This document shows positions 38,887 through 46,701 of a stretch of 64,000 nucleotides of DNA, in pieces. Origin of the DNA: an uncultured Collinsella sp. (GTDB taxonomy: Bacteria; Actinomycetota; Coriobacteriia; Coriobacteriales; Coriobacteriaceae); NCBI GenBank assembly GCA_900550195.1, contig URRB01000009.1, positions 1 to 64,000 on the forward strand, written 5' to 3'. Position 1 is the first letter of the stretch; every line of letters begins with the position of its first letter. The notes beneath the pieces were generated by a model. That model was not told the DNA's origin and made no database searches. It saw nothing but the letters and a program-made list of their open reading frames with translations. Both the position numbers and the translations under genes were made by a program.

Positions 38887-39723
38887 CTACTGAACACCAA
38901 GCACTCCAAAGAACGCGCCGGCGATACTCACGAGCAGGATCACGAGCATGATGACCAGCGGATTCATCTTCTTCTTGAGCATGAGATAGACGATTCCAAA
39001 CAGCCCCATCGTGACAAAGCCCGGGAAGATTCCGTTGAGCAGCTCGGCCAGCGTCTGAGCACCATCGCCCGCGCCGACCATGAGCGGAATGTCCACGGTG
39101 ACCATCTCCATGGTCATAGCACCGATCACCATGGCGCCCATGATGGAGGCCATCTTGACGATCGTGTCCATAATGCCCGATTCCTGGACCTTGCTGATCA
39201 TGTCCGAGCCAAAGCGATATCCCACAAACGTCAGCAGGTAACGGATGATGTAGTGAGGGACGTTGAACACGAGCAGGAACAAAATCGGGCCAAGAATAGA
39301 GCCCTGTAGCGCCAGCGACGTGCCGACACCCGTTGCCAAAATTCGCAGCGTGCCCCAGTAGAAGGCATCGCCCACACCGGACAGCGGTCCCATCAAAGCA
39401 AGCTTGACATTTGAGATCGCGCTCGTGTCAAAGCTATCGTCAGTAGCGTTGACCTCTTCCATTGCAGCGGCGATGGACATGGGGAGCGTCGAGATGTACG
39501 GCGTGACGTTATAGAGCTCCATATGGCGCTTGAGTGCGGCCTTAAAGTCAGCATCCTGCGGATACAGCTTGCGAAGGATCGGCATAAGGGCCCACATAAA
39601 GCCGATATGGCCCATACGCTCGTAGTTCCAGGAGTGCTCATAGGGAATCGAGCGCCAGAACAGCTTCTTAAGATCTGCGCGGGTAATCAACCCGTCGTAG
39701 GAAGACTCAAACTTAAAACTCAT
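38887..39723 (-). CDS. PTS mannose-family EIID component (set 1)
   Basis: A 278-residue membrane component of a mannose-type phosphotransferase permease. ATG 39723 has GGGAGTGGG upstream. Family motifs: WRSIPYEHSWNYERMGHIG near the N-terminus (usual for ManZ), KRHMELYNVTPYISTLPMSIA, VKLALMGPLSGVGDAFYW, and C-terminal hydrophobic segments (MGLFGIVYLMLKKKMNPLVIM, then LLVSIAGAFFGVLG). It pairs with IIC to form the channel. It overlaps the IIC gene by 11 bases. Substrate is inferred from the adjoining FrlB-like gene (Amadori sugar amines). Confidence 0.93.
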   Translation of the reverse strand: MSFKFESSYDGLITRADLKKLFWRSIPYEHSWNYERMGHIGFMWALMPILRKLYPQDADFKAALKRHMELYNVTPYISTLPMSIAAAMEEVNATDDSFDTSAISNVKLALMGPLSGVGDAFYWGTLRILATGVGTSLALQGSILGPILFLLVFNVPHYIIRYLLTFVGYRFGSDMISKVQESGIMDTIVKMASIMGAMVIGAMTMEMVTVDIPLMVGAGDGAQTLAELLNGIFPGFVTMGLFGIVYLMLKKKMNPLVIMLVILLVSIAGAFFGVLGVQ

Positions 39724-40504
39724 CGAACCCACTCCCAATCGCAGGATCCTCGGTTGCCACTGCGGGCTGCTCCGCCTTTTTCTTCTCGCCCAAAACCGTC
39801 ATCGCGACGACGATGATCGCGGCAAAGATCGCCACGCCCGTCGTGCTAATGCCAAAGTAGGCGACGAGGAAGAAACCAGCGAAGAAGAACGGCGCCACCG
39901 TTTTGTTCATAATCATCTGCGCCAGCATCGCAAAGCCGAGTGCGGGCAAGAAGGCGGCGGCGACATCCATGCCGGTCTGAACGAAATCGGGGATGATGTT
40001 GAGCAGGCTGGCAACAGCATCGGCGCCAAAGAAGAATGCCAGGGGAATAATCAGCAGGCCGCACCAGCTCTGCGCGTAACCGGCGATGAGCATGTTGCGC
40101 GTGATGGCCTTGGTGTCTCCGTCCTCGACGTTTTTGTCGATACGGTGCACCAGCAGCAGCATCACCGGCTGGCCCAGGGCGGTATCGAGCGCCAGGACGA
40201 TCGTTGCGATGGGAATGCCCAGGGTCAGGGCCGCCGAAGCGTCCGCGCCGGCCTGCATGGCAAGCGACACACCCAGGATGGTTCCGGAAATCGTATCGGG
40301 CGGGTTAAATGCACCGACCGAGATGGCACCGACCATGGCAAGCTCCATCGTGGCGCCCATAATGGTGCCGGTCACTACATCGCCCATGACAAGGCCAACC
40401 AGAGGCCCGAGCACGATCGGGCGCTGGAGGTAGCTCGTGCCCGTCAGCCACTCGGAATAGCCCAAAAGGGCGATCAGGAAAATCAGGATTGTCTTGATAA
40501 CCAT
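39713..40504 (-). CDS. PTS mannose-family EIIC component (set 1)
   Basis: A 263-residue integral membrane channel protein, ManY type. AGGGG precedes the ATG. It begins with a hydrophobic helix (TILIFLIALLGYSEW) and has the family segment LGPLVGLVMGDVVTGTIMGATMELA followed by AISVGAFNPPDTISGTILGV (split here for length). Several further helices follow, ending in a charged tail (EKKKAEQPAVATEDPAIG). It lies between IIB (8-base gap) and IID (overlap), the standard B-C-D order. Confidence 0.93.
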   Translation of the reverse strand: MVIKTILIFLIALLGYSEWLTGTSYLQRPIVLGPLVGLVMGDVVTGTIMGATMELAMVGAISVGAFNPPDTISGTILGVSLAMQAGADASAALTLGIPIATIVLALDTALGQPVMLLLVHRIDKNVEDGDTKAITRNMLIAGYAQSWCGLLIIPLAFFFGADAVASLLNIIPDFVQTGMDVAAAFLPALGFAMLAQMIMNKTVAPFFFAGFFLVAYFGISTTGVAIFAAIIVVAMTVLGEKKKAEQPAVATEDPAIGSGFDEF

Positions 40505-40512
40505 GACAACCC

Positions 40513-40983
40513 CTAACCGATGACCTTCGCGGCGTCAGTCTTCGCATCTGCCGGAATCATCTGAATGAACAGTTCATAGCCCTCGCCGAGCAGTTCTTTG
40601 ACGTATGCCTCGTTTTCGGGCGTGAGGAATACGCTGGTCGAGACCTGGCGGGCATTCTCGCTAAAGGCAACGTTGCCGAGATTGATCTTCTTGATGCCCA
40701 TCGCCTTGGCGACGGCACCGGCCTGCTGGATCGTCTCGCAAACCACGAAGAGCTTGTACTTATCAGTCACACCGCTCTGGAGCGCCTTGACGGCATCCTC
40801 GGTGTTTTTGACGACGACCTTGCAGCCCTCCGGCTTTGCGAGGGATAGAGCTTGCAGGCGAAGCTTGTCATTGAGGACCGTGTCGCTCACCAACAGGATG
40901 CAGTCGGCACCCAGAGCCGAGGTCCAGCTAACGGCAACTTGGCCGTGAAGCAGTCGATAGTCCACGCGAATCATCTGAATCAT
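40513..40983 (-). CDS. PTS mannose-family EIIB component (set 1)
   Basis: A 156-residue cytoplasmic phosphotransfer domain of the ManX-IIB/sorbose type. The start MIQMIRVDYRLLHGQVAVSW contains the phosphorylatable His (LLHGQV). SALGADCILLVSD, VKNTEDAVKALQSGVTDK and KINLGNVAFSE are typical of the fold. It receives phosphate from IIA and passes it to the incoming sugar. AGGGAG precedes the ATG. It is encoded 17 bases after IIA. Confidence 0.94.
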   Translation of the reverse strand: MIQMIRVDYRLLHGQVAVSWTSALGADCILLVSDTVLNDKLRLQALSLAKPEGCKVVVKNTEDAVKALQSGVTDKYKLFVVCETIQQAGAVAKAMGIKKINLGNVAFSENARQVSTSVFLTPENEAYVKELLGEGYELFIQMIPADAKTDAAKVIG

Positions 40984-41000
40984 GATGTGCTCCCTAGTGG

Positions 41001-41417
41001 TTAAAACTCATCGAGTTCGGCCTGCCCCAGCAGGTCGTTGACGTACTTGACCTTGGTGTCGTCCGCCTCGACGATCTGGCGAATGGCCTCATCGATCGGG
41101 GTGGATTCGGGCACGAACAGCAGCTGAATAAGGAGCGGCAGGTTCATATTGGTCACGAGGTGCGTGTTAGGACGCGTCTGGACGATCTTGGTGAACTCGT
41201 TGTTGACACTGCCGCCAAAGAGGTCGGTGCAAACGACGACCTCATCGTCCGCCGCAAAGCCGTTCAGAATCGCTGCGGCCTCCTTGGTCAGGTCCTCGTT
41301 TCCGTCGACATACATAGAGAGCGCATGGACGTTTTCGCGCTCGCCGGAAAGCAGGCCGATGCTCTCGACGATTCCGGACGCAAAATGAGCATGGGACGCC
41401 ACGATAAACTGCCTCAT
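41001..41417 (-). CDS. PTS mannose-family EIIA component (set 1)
   Basis: A 138-residue cytoplasmic domain, started at ATG 41417 (MRQFIVASHAHFASGIVES; AAGGGGAA upstream). The phosphorylatable His is in ASHAHFA. DEVVVCTDLFGGSVNNEF and TNMNLPLLIQLLF are family signatures. It accepts phosphate from HPr. The protein is separate from IIB, unlike E. coli ManX. A hairpin at 41452-41476 separates it from the upstream SIS gene, so transcription into the PTS genes may be reduced there. Confidence 0.94.
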   Translation of the reverse strand: MRQFIVASHAHFASGIVESIGLLSGERENVHALSMYVDGNEDLTKEAAAILNGFAADDEVVVCTDLFGGSVNNEFTKIVQTRPNTHLVTNMNLPLLIQLLFVPESTPIDEAIRQIVEADDTKVKYVNDLLGQAELDEF

Positions 41418-41451
41418 TCGATTCCCCTTTCTTGCGAATTTCGGCATAAAA

Positions 41452-41476
41452 ATGCCCGGACGCATGCGCCCGGGCA
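41452..41476 (-). terminator. Intraoperonic terminator between the SIS gene and EIIA (set 1)
   Basis: A hairpin TGCCCGG with CCGGGCA around a GC-rich loop containing GCATGC, followed on minus by five T residues. It lies 35 bases after the SIS stop codon and before EIIA. The equivalent gap in set 2 (46656-46701) has no such hairpin. Confidence 0.7.
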
Positions 41477-41511
41477 GGGTGCTTCTTGATCAGTAGCTTA
41501 TTTGTCACCGA

Positions 41512-42573
41512 TTAGTAGTCGAACTGGTGATAGTAACGACGGTAGTTGAGGTTGTGCTTGGTGACCGTCTCGTAGTAAGCGGCAAGGCGATCGGTGATCA
41601 GCGAGGAGAGGATCCACGGAGACACGATGACGCGGAACTCGTCGTCAAGGCCGGGGATCGCGAACTCGGCGGTGTCGATGATGTTGATGTCGGTGTCGCC
41701 GGTCACGCCGCGGTTGAGGAACGCGCGGACGCGCTCGTCGAGCTTGCGGTTCTCGTCCTCGCCCATGAACAGGAAGACCGGGACGCCGGGCTCCACGAGC
41801 TCGAGGGTGCCGTGGAAGAAGTCGGCCGAGGTGATGTAGCGGGTGCGCTTCCACTGCATCTCCTCCAGGATGCACATCGAGAACAGGATGGTCTCGCCCC
41901 ACAGGGCGCCGGAGCCGATGAACATGGTGTAGGGGGCCAGGGCGTACTTCTTGGCGAGCTCCTCGGCGCGCGGCTCGAAGCGCTTGCGGATATCGAGCAT
42001 GTCCTTCCAGATGTCCTTGGTCTGCTCGATAAACAGATCGAACTTGGGGAAGCAGCCGCGGCGGTTGAGCAGGCGCAGGCCGAAGCAGTCGGCGAGGTAG
42101 TAGCCCTTCTCGCAGCCGCCCGAACCATGGTCAGAAGCCATGGCGACGCAGTTCTCGGCGCCGACAGCCTGGCCGATGGGGCCCTCGAGCTTGGTCATGG
42201 CGTAGACGCGAATGCCCTTTTCCTTCATCTTCTTGACGGCCTCGAGGACCTCGGGGGTGGTGCCGGACTCGGAGGCGGTGAGCACGACGGACTTCTCGGT
42301 CATGCGCTTGTGGCCCATGACGTTCCACTCGGCGGCGTGGATCAGGTAGACCTCGAGGTCGCGGTCGCCGAACTTGTTCATGAGGTACTCGAGCTGCATG
42401 AGCTCGTCCCAGGTGCCGCCGACGCCCATCAGGAACACGGCGTCGTAGCCCTCGTCGGCGACCTTGTCTGCGAGCGCGGTCATCTTCTTGCCGGCCTCGT
42501 AGACGTTCTTGCCGTCCTCGACGTAGCCCTCCTGGCTAAAGTGCATGATCTCGATCTTCTCGGTTTCCTTCAT
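41512..42573 (-). CDS. SIS-domain sugar-amine deglycase, FrlB-like (copy 1)
   Basis: A 353-residue double-SIS protein, started at ATG 42573 (AAAGGAAAAGCC upstream). The first SIS domain has FLMGVGGTWDELMQLEYLM and VVLTASESGTTPEVLEA; the second has IGSGALWGETILFSMCILEE and FFHGTLELVEPGVPVFLFMG. The C-terminus RRYYHQFDY and the GTLELVEPGVPV-to-DERVRAF stretch match FrlB (fructoselysine-6-phosphate deglycase) best by eye. It would split a phosphorylated Amadori product delivered by the PTS into glucose 6-phosphate and an amine. Bases 41661-42468 are identical to 46851-47658. First gene of the set 1 operon. Confidence 0.82.
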   Translation of the reverse strand: MKETEKIEIMHFSQEGYVEDGKNVYEAGKKMTALADKVADEGYDAVFLMGVGGTWDELMQLEYLMNKFGDRDLEVYLIHAAEWNVMGHKRMTEKSVVLTASESGTTPEVLEAVKKMKEKGIRVYAMTKLEGPIGQAVGAENCVAMASDHGSGGCEKGYYLADCFGLRLLNRRGCFPKFDLFIEQTKDIWKDMLDIRKRFEPRAEELAKKYALAPYTMFIGSGALWGETILFSMCILEEMQWKRTRYITSADFFHGTLELVEPGVPVFLFMGEDENRKLDERVRAFLNRGVTGDTDINIIDTAEFAIPGLDDEFRVIVSPWILSSLITDRLAAYYETVTKHNLNYRRYYHQFDY

Positions 42574-42623
42574 GGCTTTTCCTTTCTGTCCTGCACGCGA
42601 ATCTATACATCGCGTTTCTTTTC

Positions 42624-42724
42624 GATACCAATTATAGACATACACCCAACGTGTTTTTAATACCACTTTTCAATCTGTTCCAATCCTCGGTGAACGGTCG
42701 AAATTCTCTGGTGAGTGGTATTAA
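42624..42724. promoter_or_regulatory. Candidate operators upstream of FrlB-like copy 1
   Basis: This AT-rich region holds GATACCAAT (42625-42633, shared with 48971-48979 upstream of the third SIS gene), an inverted pair TAATACCACT (42659-42668) and AGTGGTATTA (42715-42724), and CGGTGAACGGTCGAAATT (42689-42706, related to 49035-49052). GGTAT-type half sites are typical of GntR/HutC operators; two such regulators are encoded at 49133 and 49831. Assignment is by inference. Confidence 0.45.
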
Positions 42725-42743
42725 ATTAGAATTTGATGTATAG

Positions 42744-43958
42744 CTAACGCCCCCGGCGTCTCCCTTGTGTGACAAAGAACAGCGTTCCTACCAGCGCAAT
42801 AATGGTCGATGCTCCAAACAGTACCGTCTGGACGCCCAAAGCCTCCGCCAAAAACGGAGCCGCCAGCAGCGGCACCACGCCGGCGCTCATCAGTCCAAAA
42901 CGCACAAAGCCGGTAATGCGCCCCAGGTATTTGATGTCGGCACGCTCCTGAATCAAGATCATCTGCAGCGGCTCCAGGAACCCCCAGGCCAGACCGTTAA
43001 TCGCCTGACCGATAATCGCGACCCCCAGCATATCGGTGCCCACGTACACCATGGACCCAATGCCCACGGCCATGAGCGCGCCGAGCAGCAATCGCAGGTT
43101 GACATGGCGAGCAGAAAGCTTGGTCAGGATGAACGCGCCCACCGAGGAAGTGAGGCCCACGACCGAGGACAGCCAGCCCAGCCAGACGATATCCACGTTG
43201 AGCACATCGCGGTAGAACAACGACTCCAGCGAATCGAACGCGCCGAACGCAAAGAAACCCAAAAAGCCCGAGATAAAGATGAGGCGCAGGTCGTGATCGC
43301 GAAACGTAAGTCGCGCACCCTCGGCCATGCCGCCCAAAATACCGCCCTTCGGCTTCTCCCCTTTTGCGGGAGCAACACACTCGTGACAGCCCAAGGAGAG
43401 CACGGCCGCCACACCCATCATGCCCGCCATGAGCAGGTAGACCGATTGCGTGGCAAAACAGCTCACGATGGCACCGCCGAGCAGCGGGCCAGCGGTATAG
43501 GCGATATTGCTGTAGAACACCATGAGGCCGTTCACGCGGGTACGACCCTCGGTGGTCGACTCCAGGTATCCCGGAAACGCATGCGTGCAGGTGTTGATAA
43601 AGCCGCCCGCAAGTCCCAAGACGCACGCGGCAAACACAAGCCCGGGGACAGACAACGGCGCTAACCCCACGCCAAGCGATAGCACTGCCGTAATCACGCA
43701 CGTCACAAACGACGTCCGGCGCGGTCCAAAGCGATCGATGACCGAGCCCGACACCATATTGCCCGCCGACGTCATAAGATTGCGTACGAGCGTAATGGCG
43801 GCAACCAAAAAGGCCGTGCCGGCCAGATCATACGTGGCCGCACCGATAAGCCCCAAAAAGTAGACCGCGCTGTTGGCGCACCACTGCAGGGACTCAATAA
43901 GAATCAGCCTGACCTCTGCCGGCGTCAGGCGCATTGCTTCGCGATCCTTCGCGAACAT
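42744..43958 (-). CDS. Major facilitator superfamily transporter
   Basis: A 404-residue polytopic membrane protein with about 12 predicted helices. AAGGAG precedes the ATG. An MFS-type loop 2-3 motif is present as GSVIDRFGPRRTSFVTCV, and the second half has LTKLSARHVNLRLLLGALMA. Substrate is unknown; the family includes sugar and drug exporters. It lies between the two PTS clusters on the same strand. It may export a deglycation by-product or amine, but that is only a positional guess. Confidence 0.88.
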   Translation of the reverse strand: MFAKDREAMRLTPAEVRLILIESLQWCANSAVYFLGLIGAATYDLAGTAFLVAAITLVRNLMTSAGNMVSGSVIDRFGPRRTSFVTCVITAVLSLGVGLAPLSVPGLVFAACVLGLAGGFINTCTHAFPGYLESTTEGRTRVNGLMVFYSNIAYTAGPLLGGAIVSCFATQSVYLLMAGMMGVAAVLSLGCHECVAPAKGEKPKGGILGGMAEGARLTFRDHDLRLIFISGFLGFFAFGAFDSLESLFYRDVLNVDIVWLGWLSSVVGLTSSVGAFILTKLSARHVNLRLLLGALMAVGIGSMVYVGTDMLGVAIIGQAINGLAWGFLEPLQMILIQERADIKYLGRITGFVRFGLMSAGVVPLLAAPFLAEALGVQTVLFGASTIIALVGTLFFVTQGRRRGR

Positions 43959-43975
43959 ACGAACTCCTTCTATAC

Positions 43976-44015
43976 AAAAAGGGGATGGAAGGCATAGGCC
44001 TGCTCCATCCCCTTT
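43976..44015 (-). terminator. Terminator of the second PTS operon
   Basis: The stem GGGGATGGA with TCCATCCCC encloses AGGCATAGGCCTGC and is followed on minus by five T residues, after the IID stop codon at 44050. Confidence 0.85.
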
Positions 44016-44049
44016 CCAGGTTGCAACGAAAATCTATGCAGCCGGGCCC

Positions 44050-44874
44050 TTACGCCAGCACGCCGAAGAACGCGCCGATGATGCCCACGACCATGGTGGC
44101 CACGATCAGCACCATGGGGTTGATCTTCTTGGACAGCAGCCAGTAGTACAGCCAGAAGGCGATCATGCCGAGCATGCCGGGCATGATGCCGTCCAGGATG
44201 TCCTGGAGGGTCTGGGCGTCCTCGCCCGAGCCGATGGCCACCGGGATGCTGGCCCAGAACATGTCCTTGCACATGGCGCCCACGACCATGACGCCCACGA
44301 TGCCCACGCAGGTCATGATCTTCTGCATGAGGCCGGTCCTCTGGGCCTCGTCCAGGAAGCCCACGCCCAGCTCGTAGCCCTTGACGGCGCCCCAGACGCG
44401 CAGCGCGAAGCCGGGGACGTTGTAGATGAGCAGGAAGGCGATGGGGCCGAAGGGGTTGCCGGCCTGGCACAGGCTGATGCCCACCGCGGCGGCGACCACG
44501 CGCAGCGTCGACAGGAAGATGGAGTCGCCGATGCCGGACAGCGGGCCCATGAGGGCGGCCTTGACGTCGTTGACGCTCTCGGGCTCGATCTCGCCGCGGG
44601 CGACCTTCTCCTCCATGGCCATCGCGATGCCGCCGACGAACGGGGCGAACTGGACGGTGATGTTGAAGAACGCGCAGTGGCGGTGCAGGGCCTCGGCGTA
44701 GTCGTCGGGGCGGCCGGCGTAGATCTTCTTGAGCATGTTGGCGACCATCAGGCAGAAGGCGATGTTCATCTGCTTGTAGTAGGTCCAGGAGAACTCCATG
44801 CCCAGGGCGCCGACGTTGACGGCGCTCTTGACGAGGTCGGAGCGCGTGATCTTGTTCTCGGGACTAGAAGTCAT
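44050..44874 (-). CDS. PTS mannose-family EIID component (set 2)
   Basis: A 274-residue membrane component, started at ATG 44874 (MTSSPENKITRSDLVKS); the in-frame ATG at 44883 is closer to the AAGGGG site and less likely. Motifs: FSWTYYKQMNIAFCLMVANML near the N-terminus, HRHCAFFNITVQFAPFVGG, VKAALMGPLSGIGDSIFLS and C-terminal helices ending GIIGAFFGVLA. It is clearly diverged from set 1 EIID. Its codons are almost all G/C-ending, more so than set 1, consistent with high expression or recent exchange. It overlaps the IIC gene end. Confidence 0.92.
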   Translation of the reverse strand: MTSSPENKITRSDLVKSAVNVGALGMEFSWTYYKQMNIAFCLMVANMLKKIYAGRPDDYAEALHRHCAFFNITVQFAPFVGGIAMAMEEKVARGEIEPESVNDVKAALMGPLSGIGDSIFLSTLRVVAAAVGISLCQAGNPFGPIAFLLIYNVPGFALRVWGAVKGYELGVGFLDEAQRTGLMQKIMTCVGIVGVMVVGAMCKDMFWASIPVAIGSGEDAQTLQDILDGIMPGMLGMIAFWLYYWLLSKKINPMVLIVATMVVGIIGAFFGVLA

Positions 44875-45637
44875 CGTCCTCATCCCCTTCCGCGGAGAGC
44901 TGGGGCTGGGCTCCGCCCAGGCCGAGCAGGTCGAACTTGTCGATGCCGATGATGATGGCGATCAGGGCGACGCCCAGGACGGGCACGTTGGCGTAGGAGC
45001 ACAGCAGGAAGCCAAGGAAGTAGAAGGGCACGAGCTGCTTGGTGAGCACCAGGCGGCCGAGCATGGCGAAGCCCATGGCCGGCAGGATGTTGGCGGCAAC
45101 GCCAAAGCCAGCAAGAACAAAGTCGGGGATAAAGTCGAGCACGCCCTGGATAGCGTCAGCACCCAGATAGAACGACAGCGAGCACAGCAGGAACGCCATG
45201 ATGATGCCGGTTAAACCGATCAGGAAGTGCATCGCATAGACACCCTTAAGGTTGCCCTGGCCGGAGAAGACATCAGCGCGGTCAACCAGGATCGGCAGGG
45301 CGGCGTTGAGGATGTTCTTGATGGCAAGGCACAGCGTGGCGATGGGCATGGCAAGCGCGATGGCTGCCTCGGTGCTCTGGCCCAGCTGGATAGCGAAGGC
45401 GCAGGCGAGCACGCCGCCGATCGTCTCATCAGGCGGCACGTAGGCGCCGATGGAGATCGAGCCCATGAACAGCAGCTCCAGACTCGCACCGATCGCGAGG
45501 CCGGACTGCAGGTCCCCCAGCACCAGACCCACGAGCGGGCACAGGACGATGGGGCGGAACGCATAGAGCGTACCGAGCTGGCAGTCGAACTTACCAAATG
45601 CGGCGATAAGTCCGATGAGGATTGCTTGGGTAAGCAT
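44864..45637 (-). CDS. PTS mannose-family EIIC component (set 2)
   Basis: A 257-residue channel protein. AAGGGGG precedes the ATG. It begins LTQAILIGLIAAFGKFDCQLG and has PIVLCPLVGLVLGDLQSGLA and ISIGAYVPPDETIGGVLACA, the ManY signature. About seven hydrophobic helices follow, then an acidic tail (SAEGDEDDDF). Base composition changes along the gene: the 3' third (44864 to about 45085) is nearly saturated in G/C third positions, like EIID, while the 5' part is not. Confidence 0.93.
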   Translation of the reverse strand: MLTQAILIGLIAAFGKFDCQLGTLYAFRPIVLCPLVGLVLGDLQSGLAIGASLELLFMGSISIGAYVPPDETIGGVLACAFAIQLGQSTEAAIALAMPIATLCLAIKNILNAALPILVDRADVFSGQGNLKGVYAMHFLIGLTGIIMAFLLCSLSFYLGADAIQGVLDFIPDFVLAGFGVAANILPAMGFAMLGRLVLTKQLVPFYFLGFLLCSYANVPVLGVALIAIIIGIDKFDLLGLGGAQPQLSAEGDEDDDF

Positions 45638-45695
45638 ACATCCCCCTTTCCTAATAGGACACTACGAAGAGCTCAGACTCTTCGAATTCAAACGC

Positions 45696-46178
45696 CTAGA
45701 GCACGCTGGCGCAGTCAACCTTGGGGTCATCGGCCAGGGGTCGAATCTCGACCTCAACGCCACGATCCAGCATCTCGCGCACATCGGCTTCCTCGGCTGC
45801 GGTCAGGAAGATCTGACGAGAGACCTGACGAGCATCGGGGCGCTTCTCGTCCTTGGGCTTGGTGTTGCCCAGGTTGACCGACTTAATCTGCGGGCAGCCC
45901 TCAACAAGCTGCTTTGCCTCAGCGATAGTGGCAACGCAGATGATCATCTTGTACTTGTCGGTCACGCCCGAGCTGATAGCCTCGATGGCATTCGCCATAT
46001 CCTTGATGACGAGCTTGCAGCCGGCAGGCTTGCCCATCTTGAGCGTCGTCTTCCACACCGGGTCGTTGGCGACCTTATCGCCCACGCAGAAGATGCAGTT
46101 GGAGCCGAGGCCCTGAACCCAAGAGACCGCGACCTGGCCATGAAGCAGGCGATGGTCAACGCGAAGTAGCTGAATCAT
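45696..46178 (-). CDS. PTS mannose-family EIIB component (set 2)
   Basis: A 160-residue cytoplasmic domain, started at ATG 46178 (MIQLLRVDHRLLHGQVAVSW, phosphorylatable His in LLHGQV; GGGGGG upstream). NCIFCVGDKVANDPVWKTTL, ANAIEAISSGVTDKYKM and SVNLGNTKPKDEKRPDARQ follow. It is of the same family as set 1 EIIB but clearly divergent. It lies between IIA and IIC in the set 2 operon. Confidence 0.94.
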   Translation of the reverse strand: MIQLLRVDHRLLHGQVAVSWVQGLGSNCIFCVGDKVANDPVWKTTLKMGKPAGCKLVIKDMANAIEAISSGVTDKYKMIICVATIAEAKQLVEGCPQIKSVNLGNTKPKDEKRPDARQVSRQIFLTAAEEADVREMLDRGVEVEIRPLADDPKVDCASVL

Positions 46179-46235
46179 AATGTGACCCCCCAAAGGTCTT
46201 GTGCCGTCTTACGGCGTGTCAGTAGGTGCTACGGA

Positions 46236-46655
46236 TTAGAACTCTTCTTCCTCGTCGTCATCGACCAAAAGATCGTTGACGAACTTCACGCGCGTATCGT
46301 CCGCAGCGACGATGGCGCGAATCGTCTCTTCAACCGGCGCCGACTCGTCAGAGAACAGCAGCTGGATGAGCAGAGGAAGGTTCATGTTGGTAACGAGGTA
46401 CGTGCGGGGACGCGTCTGGACGATCTTGGTGAACTCGTTGTTGACGCTGCCGCCAAAGAGGTCGGTGCAGACAACGACATCATCGTCGGCAGCCATGCCT
46501 GCCAGCAGTTTTTGGGCCTCCTCGGCCACGTCCATGCGGTCATCGACGAACATTGAAAGATCGTGGACGTTGTCGCGAGCGCCCGAGAGCAGCTCGACGC
46601 TCTCCTTGATGCCGGTGGCGAAGTGCGCATGGCTGGCGATGATGTACTGTCTCAT
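46236..46655 (-). CDS. PTS mannose-family EIIA component (set 2)
   Basis: A 139-residue phosphotransfer domain. GAGAGG precedes the ATG. The phosphorylatable His is in ASHAHFATGIKES. DDDVVVCTDLFGGSVNNEF and TNMNLPLLIQLLFSD are conserved with set 1. The tail is acidic (DDDEEEEF). It takes phosphate from HPr and donates to EIIB. It is encoded 46 bases after the second FrlB-like gene. Confidence 0.94.
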   Translation of the reverse strand: MRQYIIASHAHFATGIKESVELLSGARDNVHDLSMFVDDRMDVAEEAQKLLAGMAADDDVVVCTDLFGGSVNNEFTKIVQTRPRTYLVTNMNLPLLIQLLFSDESAPVEETIRAIVAADDTRVKFVNDLLVDDDEEEEF

Positions 46656-46701
46656 TCTGTGTTCCTCTCAATAGCCCGGCACGTTCCCGCACCCGTTTTC
46701 T

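Noticed and set aside
41527..42660. Long plus-strand reading frames of about 377 residues antisense to both FrlB-like genes
   Set aside because: They mirror the GC-rich codons of the real genes, have no ribosome site and are rich in Gly, Leu, Val and His, as expected for antisense shadows.
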